Below, one piece after another: positions 35,782 through 44,613 of a stretch of DNA of 64,000 nucleotides. The notes beneath the pieces were generated by a model. That model saw nothing but the letters and a program-made list of their open reading frames with translations. It was not told the origin of the DNA and did not search any database. Numbering within the stretch: position 1 is the stretch's first letter; every line of letters starts with the position of its first letter. Position numbers and translations under genes: made by a program. Where the stretch lies: NCBI GenBank assembly GCA_002395155.1, contig DGWD01000042.1:150130-214129 (forward strand). Reading direction: 5' to 3'. Source of the DNA: Treponema sp. UBA4267. GTDB taxonomy: Bacteria; Spirochaetota; Spirochaetia; Treponematales; Treponemataceae.

Positions 35782-37131
35782 TTACACCGTTTTTCCGTCC
35801 CACTCTTTAGAATGAGAACGTTCAAACTCAATTGCAGCATCAAAATCAACTTCTGGAGAACAGTTTTTTTCAATATTCAAAGCAGTTGTATGAAGACGTC
35901 TGATACATTCCGATTTATCTTTATAACCAAGTTTTGATTTTTCAATACTTTCCCTAAGCACACGAATAGATTCATCATAAATTTTTAGAGGGACAGGAAA
36001 CGGGTGGCCGTCTTTTCCACCATGAGCAAAAGAAAATCTTGCAGGATCAGTAAAACGACTTGGAGTACCATAAATTACTTCGCTAACCAGGGCAAGCGAC
36101 TGCAAGGTTCTGGGTCCAAGGCCTGGTGTTAACATCAAGCTTTCAAAATTTTCAGGCCTGCTTTCATAAGCTGTAGCAAGAACTCCACCAAGACGTTTCA
36201 AATCCACATCCTGGGCTAAAACTTCATGATGAGCAGGCATTATAATTGAACGACCATTAGTTTCAAACGAAAAAGTTTTAGGGGTCTGTCCCCCCTGATT
36301 TATTCCACCCACAGAGGTCTGTCCCCCCTGCAAATCTTCCTCCGCAAAAAGTTCCCCCTGCAAATCACTCGACGATTTTTTTATAGACTGAACTTTTCCA
36401 CCGCTGAACAAAATCATCTCATTTTCGCTTTTACCAATCTGAGTTATTTCTTTCAACACTTTTTCAGGCGATTCCAAACTCAACTCCAAAATAGAATCCC
36501 TTGCTGTTCTGGCTTTTGAATCCGTAAGATTAAGGATCTGTCCCCTGTTATCACCAACAACACCAGTATGAGGTTCTTCCACAAAAGAACGCAAATCCGA
36601 AGAGCACCAGTGATATCGGCGTGCCTTCTTTTCTCCAACATTCATTCCCTGCTGAACAACAGCCCATTTTCCACTTTCAGTTACAATAAAATTATGCTGA
36701 TATAGTTGAAATCCATCCTGAATAGCATTGTTATCTACCTTAGCTACAAGTTTACTGTCTCGAACCAGCTCCAGCCCATTCAAACCTGTTTTATCCGCAA
36801 TTCCAAGCAGTTCATCCGGAGTCATTCTGGAATATTTTCCACGCCCACCGCACACATAAATTCCAAGCTCTTTTGCCCTAGGATTTAATCCTCTTTTTAA
36901 AGCATACATAACAGATGTGGTAATTCCAGAACTATGCCAGTCCATCCCCATAACAGCACCAAAACTTTGAAACCAGAGAGGATCACTTAATCTTACTAAA
37001 ACTTCATCCGGACCAAAATTTTCAACAAGAGACTCGGTGATTAAAGTCCCCAAAACCATCATTCTGTCTGCCAACCAGCGAGGGACAGTCCCCGTATGAA
37101 GAGGTAAATCTGCATGTCCGGAATTTCTCAT
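35782..37131 (-). CDS. DUF763 protein with repeat-derived insertion
   Basis: The protein is 449 residues. I chose ATG 37131 because GGTGG lies at the right distance. RNSGHADLPLHTGTVPRWLA is the DUF763 opening, and the later GVVGDNRGQILNLTD, MPAHHEV and MLTPGLGPRTLQSLALVSEV (helix-hairpin-helix-like) are also typical. Its function is unproven; a nucleic-acid role is suspected for the family. Between about residues 270 and 305 there is a low-complexity stretch with GGQTSVGG and GGQTP, encoded by two 13-bp repeat copies. I take this to be an insertion into a linker. Two further near-copies lie in conserved segments. Confidence 0.8.
   Translation of the reverse strand: MRNSGHADLPLHTGTVPRWLADRMMVLGTLITESLVENFGPDEVLVRLSDPLWFQSFGAVMGMDWHSSGITTSVMYALKRGLNPRAKELGIYVCGGRGKYSRMTPDELLGIADKTGLNGLELVRDSKLVAKVDNNAIQDGFQLYQHNFIVTESGKWAVVQQGMNVGEKKARRYHWCSSDLRSFVEEPHTGVVGDNRGQILNLTDSKARTARDSILELSLESPEKVLKEITQIGKSENEMILFSGGKVQSIKKSSSDLQGELFAEEDLQGGQTSVGGINQGGQTPKTFSFETNGRSIIMPAHHEVLAQDVDLKRLGGVLATAYESRPENFESLMLTPGLGPRTLQSLALVSEVIYGTPSRFTDPARFSFAHGGKDGHPFPVPLKIYDESIRVLRESIEKSKLGYKDKSECIRRLHTTALNIEKNCSPEVDFDAAIEFERSHSKEWDGKTV
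36281..36293 (-). repeat. 13-bp repeat inside the DUF763 gene
   Basis: Exact copy, coding-strand orientation, encodes GGQTP in the linker insertion. Near-copies lie at 36314-36326, 36533-36545 and 37081-37093 in the same gene. Confidence 0.9.
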
Positions 37132-37245
37132 ATTTCCACCCAAAAAGCATTATAACACATAATATAAATACATTTACACTTTATACTGTCACTAAAAATC
37201 TTTATAATTATTTAAAATTTTCAATTCCTTAAAATGAGGTTTCAA

Positions 37246-38148
37246 ATGATAGACGAAACAAAATTTTCAGATAAAACAATTTTTTCATTCGAAGTTTTTC
37301 CACCAAAAAAGAATATGCCTATCGATACAATTTTTAACACCCTGGATCAGCTTCGCGACCTTAAACCTGATTTTATTTCTACAACTTTTGGAGCCGGTGG
37401 AAGCGAAAATTGTGATAATGCTGTAGCAATTGCAAAACGAATTAAAGATGAATGCAAGGTTGAATCTGTAATTCACATGCCTTGTATAAATATGACTAAA
37501 AATGATGCTCTTTTCTGCCTTGGTCAGTTCCGCGAAGCAGGCATTGAAAATATTCTTGCTCTCCGTGGTGATAAAGTTGAAGGCAAAGAACCTTGTACAG
37601 ATTTCCTCCACGCTTCTGATTTAATCAGATTTATAAAAGAATACGATTCAAAACGAACAGACGGAAAGTCTTTCAAAATTATGGGAGCATGCTATCCAGA
37701 ACTCCATCCTCAGTCAGCTTCTGTTTATGATGATCTGGAATATTTAAAAATCAAAGTTGAAGCCGGTGCATCACATCTTTTATCACAATTATTTTTTGAT
37801 AATGAAAAATTCTACCGTTTCCAGGAACGTTGTAATATAAAAGGAATTAATGTTCCTATCGAAGCAGGAATTATGCCTGCTACAAATAAAAAATCAATCG
37901 AAAGAATGGTCAGCATGACAAATGCAGTTTTACCAAAAAAATTCACTGATATGATGGAACGTTATGGCGACCACCCTGATGCCATTCGTGATGCAGGTAT
38001 TGCCTATGCCATCGATCAGATTGTCGATTTAGTAACTCACGGTGTTCAGGGAATCCACCTCTACACAATGAATAATCCTTTGGTTGCAAGAAAAATTTAC
38101 GAAGCTACAAAATCACTTTTTGCTGTTTCACCAATTATAAAACACTAA
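37246..38148 (+). CDS. metF: Methylenetetrahydrofolate reductase
   Basis: The protein is 300 residues. FSFEVFPPKK (catalytic Glu), STTFGAGGS and LALRGDKV are MetF motifs, as is QLFFDNEKFYRF with FAD-barrel contacts. I chose ATG 37246 because GAGG lies 6 bases upstream; ATG 37234 is inside that site. It reduces 5,10-methylene-THF to 5-methyl-THF for methionine synthesis. Single gene with its own terminator. Confidence 0.94.
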   Translation: MIDETKFSDKTIFSFEVFPPKKNMPIDTIFNTLDQLRDLKPDFISTTFGAGGSENCDNAVAIAKRIKDECKVESVIHMPCINMTKNDALFCLGQFREAGIENILALRGDKVEGKEPCTDFLHASDLIRFIKEYDSKRTDGKSFKIMGACYPELHPQSASVYDDLEYLKIKVEAGASHLLSQLFFDNEKFYRFQERCNIKGINVPIEAGIMPATNKKSIERMVSMTNAVLPKKFTDMMERYGDHPDAIRDAGIAYAIDQIVDLVTHGVQGIHLYTMNNPLVARKIYEATKSLFAVSPIIKH

Positions 38149-38167
38149 TTCACGCATTTTTACAAAA

Positions 38168-38204
38168 AAAATCCGATTGATAAATTAATATCAACCGGAT
38201 TTTT
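38168..38204 (+). terminator. Terminator of metF
   Basis: Arms AAATCCGATTGATA and TATCAACCGGATTT (one bulge) followed by TTTTT. Lies 20 bases after the metF stop. Confidence 0.85.
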
Positions 38205-38205
38205 C

Positions 38206-38282
38206 ATTGTAGGTTTATTACAAAACCCTCAAAACGGCGAAGTCAAGGCTTTAAGCGTGAGCATGCCTTGACTCGACGTATT
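38206..38282 (+). repeat. Dispersed double-hairpin element, copy C
   Basis: Starts ATTGTAGGTTTATTAC right after the T run of the metF terminator and ends GACTCGACGTATT. Long hairpin loop region reads TTTAAGCGTGAGCAT. Lies between convergent genes. Confidence 0.92.
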
Positions 38283-38302
38283 GTAACATTAAATATTAAA
38301 AT

Positions 38303-39352
38303 TTATTTTACTACTTTAACATCAAAACAAATGTAAGCGTTTCCAGGAATTACTCCAGGATATCCACGACTTCCATATGCCAGTTCTGGTGGAAGAACCA
38401 TATGGCGAGTTTCACCATATTCCATGTCCTGAACCATTTCATCAAAACCAGCAATCATCTGACCTGCACCAGTTGTAAATTCAAGTGGCTCATGTCCCTG
38501 TGGGTGGAATTCTTTAGAAGCATCAAACAAAGTTCCATCAACAAGATATCCCTTATATTCAACAGTTACTGATTTTCCTTTTCCAACTTTTTTACCATTT
38601 CCATATTTCAAAGTCTTCCAGTAAATTCCGTTAGAAGTTTTATTATCACAGCCTTCAATCACTTTGGCCATTTTTGCTTCTTCTTTTTTAGCATTTTTTT
38701 CTTTCTGTTCTTCAACTAATTCGTCAAACATAGCCTGAGTTGGTTTAAAGTTTTCTGCATCTGCACCCTGACGAATAATCTTAAGAGACTTAATTGTATC
38801 GTTCTGAAGAACTTTATTTACAACATCCTGTCCTTCAATTACCTGTCCAAAAATTGTGTGCTTATAGTTTAACCATTCAGTAGGAACATGAGTGATAAAG
38901 AACTGACTTCCGTTTGTATTAGCTCCTGAATTAGCCATAGCAAGTTTACCAGGCTTATCAAAAGTAAGACCTTCTACAAATTCATCTGGAAACTTATAAC
39001 CAGGACCACCTGTTCCATTACCTTTTGGATCACCACCCTGAATCATAAAATCCTGACCATCACCATTTGCTTTACTAATTACGCGGTGAAATTTCAAACC
39101 ATCATAAAAAGGCTTACCTTTTGCAGCATCCAAAGTTCCTTCAGCCAAACCTACAAAATTTGCTACAGTCATTGGAGTTTCTTTATAAAAAAGTTCCAAA
39201 ATAATTTCTCCTTTTTCTGTAGTAAGAACAGCAAAAAGACCTTCTTTTCCTTTTAATGCATCCATGTATTTCCCCTTTGGACTGCAGGCTACATTAAAAA
39301 TAAATGTAGAACCTACAAGAATTCCAATAAATATTTTTTTTAAAACGTTCAT
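38303..39352 (-). CDS. Lipoprotein peptidyl-prolyl isomerase, cyclophilin-FKBP fusion
   Basis: The protein is 349 residues with a lipobox FNVAC. The cyclophilin domain (about 38-195) has LKFHRVI, FMIQGGDPKGNGTGGPG, GSQFFITHV and HTIFGQV. After a charged linker (EEQKEKNAKKEEAKMAK), an FKBP domain (about 240-349) has VTVEYKGYLVDGTLFDAS and VLPPELAYGSRG. It is a dual-fold prolyl isomerase chaperone on the periplasmic side, of a type found in spirochaetes and Bacteroidetes. Single gene. Confidence 0.92.
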   Translation of the reverse strand: MNVLKKIFIGILVGSTFIFNVACSPKGKYMDALKGKEGLFAVLTTEKGEIILELFYKETPMTVANFVGLAEGTLDAAKGKPFYDGLKFHRVISKANGDGQDFMIQGGDPKGNGTGGPGYKFPDEFVEGLTFDKPGKLAMANSGANTNGSQFFITHVPTEWLNYKHTIFGQVIEGQDVVNKVLQNDTIKSLKIIRQGADAENFKPTQAMFDELVEEQKEKNAKKEEAKMAKVIEGCDNKTSNGIYWKTLKYGNGKKVGKGKSVTVEYKGYLVDGTLFDASKEFHPQGHEPLEFTTGAGQMIAGFDEMVQDMEYGETRHMVLPPELAYGSRGYPGVIPGNAYICFDVKVVK

Positions 39353-39369
39353 TTGTTCCCTAATTCCTA

Positions 39370-40071
39370 TTAACGAATTCCCTTATAAAGAACTCTAACC
39401 TGTTTATAAACGCCTTCACCTTCACTCTTTGTTTCTACATCTGGAATATCATTCAAAGTTGTGTGAATAAGTCTTCTTTCAAAAGGATTCATTGGTTCAA
39501 GCAAAATTGAATTCTTTGATGAACGAACTTTATCAGCTGTTGTATAAGCAAGACGAACCAAAGATTCTTCACGACGAATTCTGTAGTTTTCTGTATCAAG
39601 AATTACACGAACTTCCTCATGACCAAGACGGCCTGCATAAATATTTGCAAGAAGCTGCAATGCATCAAGATTCTTACCCTTTCTACCAATCAAAATTGAT
39701 GAATGAGCAGATTCAAGTTTTACACCAAGTTTTTTCTCTTCACGATAAGATACTTCAACTTTTACATCGTAACCCATCTTTTCAATTACATTCTGAATAA
39801 ACTCAATAAGTTTCTGTTCAAATTCACCCTGTGGAAGTGGATCAGCATAAACTCTTGAATGATTCTCTTCTGTTGATTTTCCACCAAAAGATGAACCTTT
39901 ATCATTATCATCAAGAGTGTGAACACGGATTTTTACGTATCCTTTTTTAAAAAGTGAATTTTTTTGAGTTTCAAGAATTTCTACATCAAACTGATCTCTT
40001 TCAAGACCAAGTTCATTAGCAGCCATTTCAATAGCTTCTTTTTCAGTTTTTCCTTCGTATTCGTAAGTCAT
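39370..40071 (-). CDS. jag: Jag/KhpB RNA-binding protein
   Basis: The protein is 233 residues. An N-terminal Jag_N domain (YEYEGKTEKEAIEMAANELG, about 2-50), a KH domain (about 80-155, with LIGRKGKNLDALQLL as the GxxG loop) and an R3H domain (about 160-230, with RRLIHTTLN) are present. Downstream of yidC as in many bacteria. It binds RNA with KhpA and influences envelope growth in Gram-positives; its role in spirochaetes is inferred. Confidence 0.92.
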   Translation of the reverse strand: MTYEYEGKTEKEAIEMAANELGLERDQFDVEILETQKNSLFKKGYVKIRVHTLDDNDKGSSFGGKSTEENHSRVYADPLPQGEFEQKLIEFIQNVIEKMGYDVKVEVSYREEKKLGVKLESAHSSILIGRKGKNLDALQLLANIYAGRLGHEEVRVILDTENYRIRREESLVRLAYTTADKVRSSKNSILLEPMNPFERRLIHTTLNDIPDVETKSEGEGVYKQVRVLYKGIR

Positions 40072-40110
40072 TTATATCTCCTATGTAAAGTGTTAAAGCC
40101 CTTTTTTTCA

Positions 40111-41916
40111 TTACTTTCTTTTAGCTTTTGGTGGTAATTTCTTCTGTGTAGTTCCACCAGCCATTTCTGCTTTCTTATCCTTCATCATTTTATTGATAAT
40201 GAGCTGCTGGAAAATCTGAAGAATGTTACTTGTAAGCCAGTAAAGAAGAAGTCCAGAAGGTGCATTGTAGAAAATAAAGAAGAAAATAAGTGGCATACCA
40301 TACATCATAAACTTCATAGAAGCCTGATTCTGACCACCTGCTTGTCCATACTGAGTAATTTTTCCAGACAAAAGCTGTGTACAAACATAAATTACTGGTA
40401 AAAGACGGATATCATTTCCAAGGAATCTTGAAATAACAGGAATATCCTTTGAGAATGTAAATACACTATCACCTGTAGAAAGATCAGGAATCCAGTGTGG
40501 AATAAACATAGCACCACGGAATTCAAAATAGTTGTTGAACAAGTTATACATTGCAAAAAGGATTAAGAACTGGAACAACATTGGCAAACAACCACTTGCT
40601 GGATTATAACCGGCTTCTTTGTAAAGCTTAGATGTTTCAATCTGAAGTTTCTGCTGGTCTCCCTTATATTTTTCCTGAAGAGCCTGCATTTTTGGCTGTA
40701 ATTCCTGCATTTTTAAGGTTCCCAAAGACTGTTTCTTTGAAAGTGGGAAAAGTGCAAGTTTGAGAAGGAATGTAAGAACAATAATACAAACACCCCAGTT
40801 CTTAATTACTTTGTGTAAAATTTCAAGACAGAACTTTAAGATTGCTTCAAGCCAGTTCAGCCAGCCAGAAGACTGTAAAGCATCTGTAATTTTATAACCA
40901 GAGAATCCCCAGCCATTATTTTCTTTAATGTTATAACGTTTAAGTTCATTACCATCGCGAGGTCCAAAATACATATAGTATGTATCTTGTACTTCTGAAC
41001 CTGTAAATGATTTTCTCTCTGTAAATGCCTGTGCATTTGCATAATCATTTACTTCAATCTGTGTAGAATAATAAGTTCCAGAAGTTTTGCTTGAATCTGT
41101 AGGAATTACAAGTTCTATAAAATATTTACTTGCAATAGCTGACCAAACGCTTTCTTTATCATTTCTCTTAAACTGACCAGTTCCAAGAATTGTTCTTTTA
41201 GATTTATTTCCGTTATAAGTAAGGAACTGACGATTTTCATAACGATCCCTCTTAGCATTAAAGTGTGGACCAATCTGTGGAGAAGTTCTAATAGAATAAG
41301 CAACTCCATCAATATCAAGACCTTTTCCGTCTGGTGCATAAAGTTTTACATCAAGTTTAAAAAGATATTCACCAGGCATAAATTCATACTGTTTTCCAAG
41401 AATAACTTCTTTGCCATTAACATTCAGCTTTTTTTTGAACATATATGAATAATCACTGATTTTTTCAACTTCAAACAATTCATTTACAATTTTTTTATTG
41501 TCGCCAATTGGTCCAAAAGAAAGTGATAAAGTTCTATTCAAATCACTTACATTATCAGACAACTGAACAAAATCGTTTGTAAAAGTATCTTTATGCTCTT
41601 TTAACTTATAACTGATAATATCACCACCACGATTTGTAAGAACAACTTGAATTTTATCAGTTTCAACTGTAATTGTTTCTTCATCAATAACTGCTTCGTC
41701 AGCAGCTGTTTCCATTACTTTATTTTCTTCGGCAACTAAAGTTGATTCTTCATTTTCCAAAGAAAGTTCTTCTACATCATTTGTTTCAGCATTTTCAGTT
41801 TGCTGACTTACCATATTTTCTGGTCTCATTCCAGGGAAAAATCTTGGTAACAACAAATAAGATGCAACAATAACTACTGTAGATAGGACAATTGCCCAAA
41901 TAGTATTTTTATCCAC
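40111..41916 (-). CDS. yidC: Membrane protein insertase YidC
   Basis: The protein is 601 residues. The N-terminal helix (about 7-27) is followed by an acidic linker, the large periplasmic beta-domain (about 80-350) typical of Gram-negative-type YidC, and five C-terminal helices from about 370. The conserved cytoplasmic loop and hydrophilic groove segment QKYKGDQQKLQIETSKLYKE is present, and the tail is basic (PPKAKRK). It inserts proteins into the inner membrane with or without Sec. It lies between yidD and jag in the standard order. Confidence 0.95.
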   Translation of the reverse strand: MDKNTIWAIVLSTVVIVASYLLLPRFFPGMRPENMVSQQTENAETNDVEELSLENEESTLVAEENKVMETAADEAVIDEETITVETDKIQVVLTNRGGDIISYKLKEHKDTFTNDFVQLSDNVSDLNRTLSLSFGPIGDNKKIVNELFEVEKISDYSYMFKKKLNVNGKEVILGKQYEFMPGEYLFKLDVKLYAPDGKGLDIDGVAYSIRTSPQIGPHFNAKRDRYENRQFLTYNGNKSKRTILGTGQFKRNDKESVWSAIASKYFIELVIPTDSSKTSGTYYSTQIEVNDYANAQAFTERKSFTGSEVQDTYYMYFGPRDGNELKRYNIKENNGWGFSGYKITDALQSSGWLNWLEAILKFCLEILHKVIKNWGVCIIVLTFLLKLALFPLSKKQSLGTLKMQELQPKMQALQEKYKGDQQKLQIETSKLYKEAGYNPASGCLPMLFQFLILFAMYNLFNNYFEFRGAMFIPHWIPDLSTGDSVFTFSKDIPVISRFLGNDIRLLPVIYVCTQLLSGKITQYGQAGGQNQASMKFMMYGMPLIFFFIFYNAPSGLLLYWLTSNILQIFQQLIINKMMKDKKAEMAGGTTQKKLPPKAKRK

Positions 41917-41967
41917 TTAATACTCCATTTTAAAAACAGCCAAATTAACTTTTTTTTTACTTTTTAT

Positions 41968-42213
41968 TCAGGGAACCGGATCATATCCGCCTTCATGATA
42001 TGGGTTACACTTGATAATTCGTTTTATTGAGAGATAAAGACCCTTTATCGGCCCATGTTTTTGAATTGCTTCTAATGCATAAGCAGAACATGTTGGAGTA
42101 AACCTACAACAAGGTCTATGCAAGGGAGAAATACAAATTTGATAAGCACGAATTAAGAAACAGAAAAATTTTATAAAAAATTTTCTAATACCTCTGATTA
42201 AAATTTTAATCAC
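41968..42213 (-). CDS. yidD: Membrane protein insertion efficiency factor YidD
   Basis: The protein is 81 residues. It has the conserved core YQICISPLHRPCCRFTPTCS (with P-x-C-R-x-x-P-T-C-S), then YALEAI and the C-terminal CNPYHEGGYDPVP. Lies 3 bases after rnpA. Thought to assist YidC at the membrane. Confidence 0.95.
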   Translation of the reverse strand: MIKILIRGIRKFFIKFFCFLIRAYQICISPLHRPCCRFTPTCSAYALEAIQKHGPIKGLYLSIKRIIKCNPYHEGGYDPVP

Positions 42214-42216
42214 AGC

Positions 42217-42579
42217 TTATTCCTTAAATAAACCTGCCTTTTGACACAATAAACGAATTTGATCACATCGCGAGTGGAACGAGTCATTTCCGGGATATAT
42301 TAAAATTAACATATCGTATCCGGTGTTCAGATGTGATTTTATTAAACGATAGACTTCTCGGCTGTATCTTTTTGATAAGTTCCTTTCGACCGCGTTACCG
42401 TAGCCACGAATCAAAGGAAAACCAACTCGATTCATTCCCAAATCATTTTCTAAATAATAGATTTTAGCTCCAGGAATACTTATCTTTTTTCCGCATTTAA
42501 ACAGCTTTTTAAAATCAGCGGGATTTTTTATACGCTCATTACGTTTAAAAAACCCCGTTTTTATTAAGTCTGTTTCCAT
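42217..42579 (-). CDS. rnpA: Ribonuclease P protein component
   Basis: The protein is 120 residues. The C5 signature is seen in the GYGNAVERNLSKRYSREVYR stretch (family R-N-x-x-K-R-x-x-R), with an N-terminal basic FFKRNERIKNPADFKKLF. The product binds RNase P RNA for 5' tRNA maturation. It sits 9 bases after rpmH in the universal rpmH-rnpA order. One Lys-to-Leu-like deviation within the usual RNRIKR motif (RNLSKR) is common in AT-rich bacteria. Confidence 0.93.
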   Translation of the reverse strand: METDLIKTGFFKRNERIKNPADFKKLFKCGKKISIPGAKIYYLENDLGMNRVGFPLIRGYGNAVERNLSKRYSREVYRLIKSHLNTGYDMLILIYPGNDSFHSRCDQIRLLCQKAGLFKE

Positions 42580-42588
42580 CTCTAAAAA

Positions 42589-42744
42589 TTAGTACTTCTT
42601 CTTTTCGTCAGCAACTGAAAGTTTAGCGCGTCCCTTAGCTCTTCTTCTAGCTAATACTTTGCGTCCGCCCTTTGTAGCCATACGAGCTCTGAATCCAAAT
42701 TTTCTGTTACGCTTTACTTTACTTGGTTGATATGTTCTTTTCAT
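42589..42744 (-). CDS. rpmH: Ribosomal protein bL34
   Basis: The protein is 51 residues starting MKRTYQPSKVKRNRKFGF and including RMATKGGRKVLARRRAKGR, the almost invariant L34 sequence. It has a short C-terminal extension (SVADEKKKY) compared with the usual 44-47 residues. AGGAGT ribosome site before ATG 42744. Confidence 0.97.
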   Translation of the reverse strand: MKRTYQPSKVKRNRKFGFRARMATKGGRKVLARRRAKGRAKLSVADEKKKY

Positions 42745-42812
42745 GGAACGTACTCCTTATATTTAATATTTAAAATTGTCCCTATATAAAACAAAAATAG
42801 TAATAAAATATA

Positions 42813-43370
42813 TCATTTATTTTCTGAATTGGTCAACATATCATTTTTTATACTTTCAAATTTTGCTAAAAGTTCTGGAGGCAATGTTGATTGATTAGTC
42901 TTTTTTATTTGAGTTTTATTTTCTTCATAAAACTTATTAAGTTCTTTATCCTGTTCATCTAATTTTTCTTGCATCTGCTCTTTATATTTTTTTAACTGAT
43001 CATCATAAGATTCCGATAATTTGGCTTTGGAACCAGCAAGTCTAAAAGCAAGACAAGAAATTTTTAAATCTGGGGCTTCCATTTTTAAGCCCTTCAAAAT
43101 AAATTTTTCATAAAACCGAAGATATTGAATCCAACCCGAATGATCTGCCTCAATCAATAAAACTCCGTTTTTTAAATCAACAACTTTTGTATTTCCTGCT
43201 AAGCGTTCACCAATAGGCATTCTTCTTTCACTATCTTCACTTTCATATTTATTTGAATGAATTCTTGAAACAACTTTTTTCCAGGTAGTGGTAATTCTAT
43301 CTGCTTTTTGAAAATCAATATTTAAGTATTTTGCCATCATTTGATTAGCTTCAATAATTTTATCATTCAT
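42813..43370 (-). CDS. DUF721/DciA-like protein
   Basis: The protein is 185 residues. The N-terminal half (about 20-110: WKKVVSRIH, RLAGNTKVVDLKNGVLLIEA, SGWIQYLRFYEKFIL) is the DUF721 KH-like fold of DciA, a bacterial helicase loader/partner of DnaB. The C-terminal half is Lys/Glu/Gln-rich and probably coiled or disordered. It overlaps recF by 8 bases, ties to the replication cluster and is the likely helicase-loading factor here. Confidence 0.85.
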   Translation of the reverse strand: MNDKIIEANQMMAKYLNIDFQKADRITTTWKKVVSRIHSNKYESEDSERRMPIGERLAGNTKVVDLKNGVLLIEADHSGWIQYLRFYEKFILKGLKMEAPDLKISCLAFRLAGSKAKLSESYDDQLKKYKEQMQEKLDEQDKELNKFYEENKTQIKKTNQSTLPPELLAKFESIKNDMLTNSENK

Positions 43371-44463
43371 ACCATTCCCCCTTAATTATTTTATAAATCT
43401 TAGTATTTTCTTTCATGTATCTTTCGTATGGTTCACCTGGTAAAAAAGTACAAAAAAGCTGTTCATAATCAGGCAACATGGCAGTTAATTTAGTTCTCTT
43501 ATCTGGATCTAATTCAAGCAAAACATCATCCATCAAAAGAACAGGTTTTAAACCAGTTGAACGGGTATAATAAATTGATTGAGCAACTCTTAAAAGTAAA
43601 GAAATTAATCTACACTGGCCAGTAGAAGCTGTATGTACAAATAGATGATGGTCTTTTACAAAATCAATTCTATCTCTATGGGGTCCAGAAATTGTAGTTT
43701 CCATTTCCATATCTTTATTTCTTTGAATTTTAAGTTGAGCAATTAATTCATCAAAAGTTGGAAGAGTTTTTCTGGTTCCATCATCATGTTCTTTCCAGCT
43801 AGGATGATAAGAGATTGAAAGTCCTTCAATACCAGTAATATCTTCATAAATCTTACCAAAAATTTCATTAAATTGAAAAATTGCTTCTTTTCTTTTTTCT
43901 TCAACAATTAAACCAAGCTGAACTAATTGTGCATCATAAACATCCAGCATTTCATATTCATGATTTTTTAATACAAGATTACGGCTCTTTAATACTTTTT
44001 TATAATTGCGAGTATCATCCAAATAAGATGAATTATAAAGAGTTAAAGACTGGTCTATAAAAAACCTTCTGTATTCAGGTTCCCCAGTCGCAAATTTCAT
44101 ATCATCATGACAAAATAAAATACATGGAATTGTATTAATTATTTCTTTTCTGTCTTTAATTTTTTTCCCGTTTTTTTCGATTCTTTTTTTATTATTTTCA
44201 AAAAAAACACTTACTTTATCAGTATTATTTTCATCACTTTTATATAAAGCATTTAAACTAAAACTATTTTGCCCATTCTTAACTATTTGTGAATCTACAT
44301 GAGTTCTAAAAGAAACACCATAAGCTGAATAATAAAGAGATTCCAGAATATTACTTTTACCTTGTCCGTTTTCCCCAACAAAATAGACCTCTCTATTAGA
44401 AAGGTCTATTGTATCATTTTTCAGATTACGGAAATTATAAAATGTTTGATAAAGAAAAGGCAT
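43363..44463 (-). CDS. recF: DNA replication and repair protein RecF
   Basis: The protein is 366 residues. Walker A is GENGQGKSN (residues about 30-38), the signature region STGQCRLISLLLRVAQ and Walker B PVLLMDDVLLELD. SMC-like ATPase that loads RecA at gaps. In the classical order dnaA-dnaN-recF, but separated from dnaN by 137 bases holding two large AT-rich palindromes. Confidence 0.94.
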   Translation of the reverse strand: MPFLYQTFYNFRNLKNDTIDLSNREVYFVGENGQGKSNILESLYYSAYGVSFRTHVDSQIVKNGQNSFSLNALYKSDENNTDKVSVFFENNKKRIEKNGKKIKDRKEIINTIPCILFCHDDMKFATGEPEYRRFFIDQSLTLYNSSYLDDTRNYKKVLKSRNLVLKNHEYEMLDVYDAQLVQLGLIVEEKRKEAIFQFNEIFGKIYEDITGIEGLSISYHPSWKEHDDGTRKTLPTFDELIAQLKIQRNKDMEMETTISGPHRDRIDFVKDHHLFVHTASTGQCRLISLLLRVAQSIYYTRSTGLKPVLLMDDVLLELDPDKRTKLTAMLPDYEQLFCTFLPGEPYERYMKENTKIYKIIKGEWYE

Positions 44464-44530
44464 AAAATTAAGAAAAAAATTTAAAAAACTATAAAGCTAG
44501 TTTTTGTGCATACAAAAAAAAAACTCTTCG

Positions 44531-44568
44531 CTAGTTTATTTATTTTTTAATAAAAATAAATAAACTAG
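44531..44568. repeat. AT-rich palindrome 1 (17-bp perfect arms)
   Basis: Arms CTAGTTTATTTATTTTT and its exact reverse complement around a TAAT loop. On the minus strand it is followed by a T run of ten within 20 bases. It could act as a terminator or cruciform between dnaN and recF. Confidence 0.85.
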
Positions 44569-44570
44569 TT

Positions 44571-44613
44571 AATGAATTATTAAAAATTACAATGTAATTT
44601 TTAATAATTCATT
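44571..44613. repeat. AT-rich palindrome 2 (20-bp perfect arms)
   Basis: Arms AATGAATTATTAAAAATTAC and the exact reverse complement around an AAT loop. It includes the dnaN stop codon (44601-44603) and lies two bases from palindrome 1. Confidence 0.9.
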
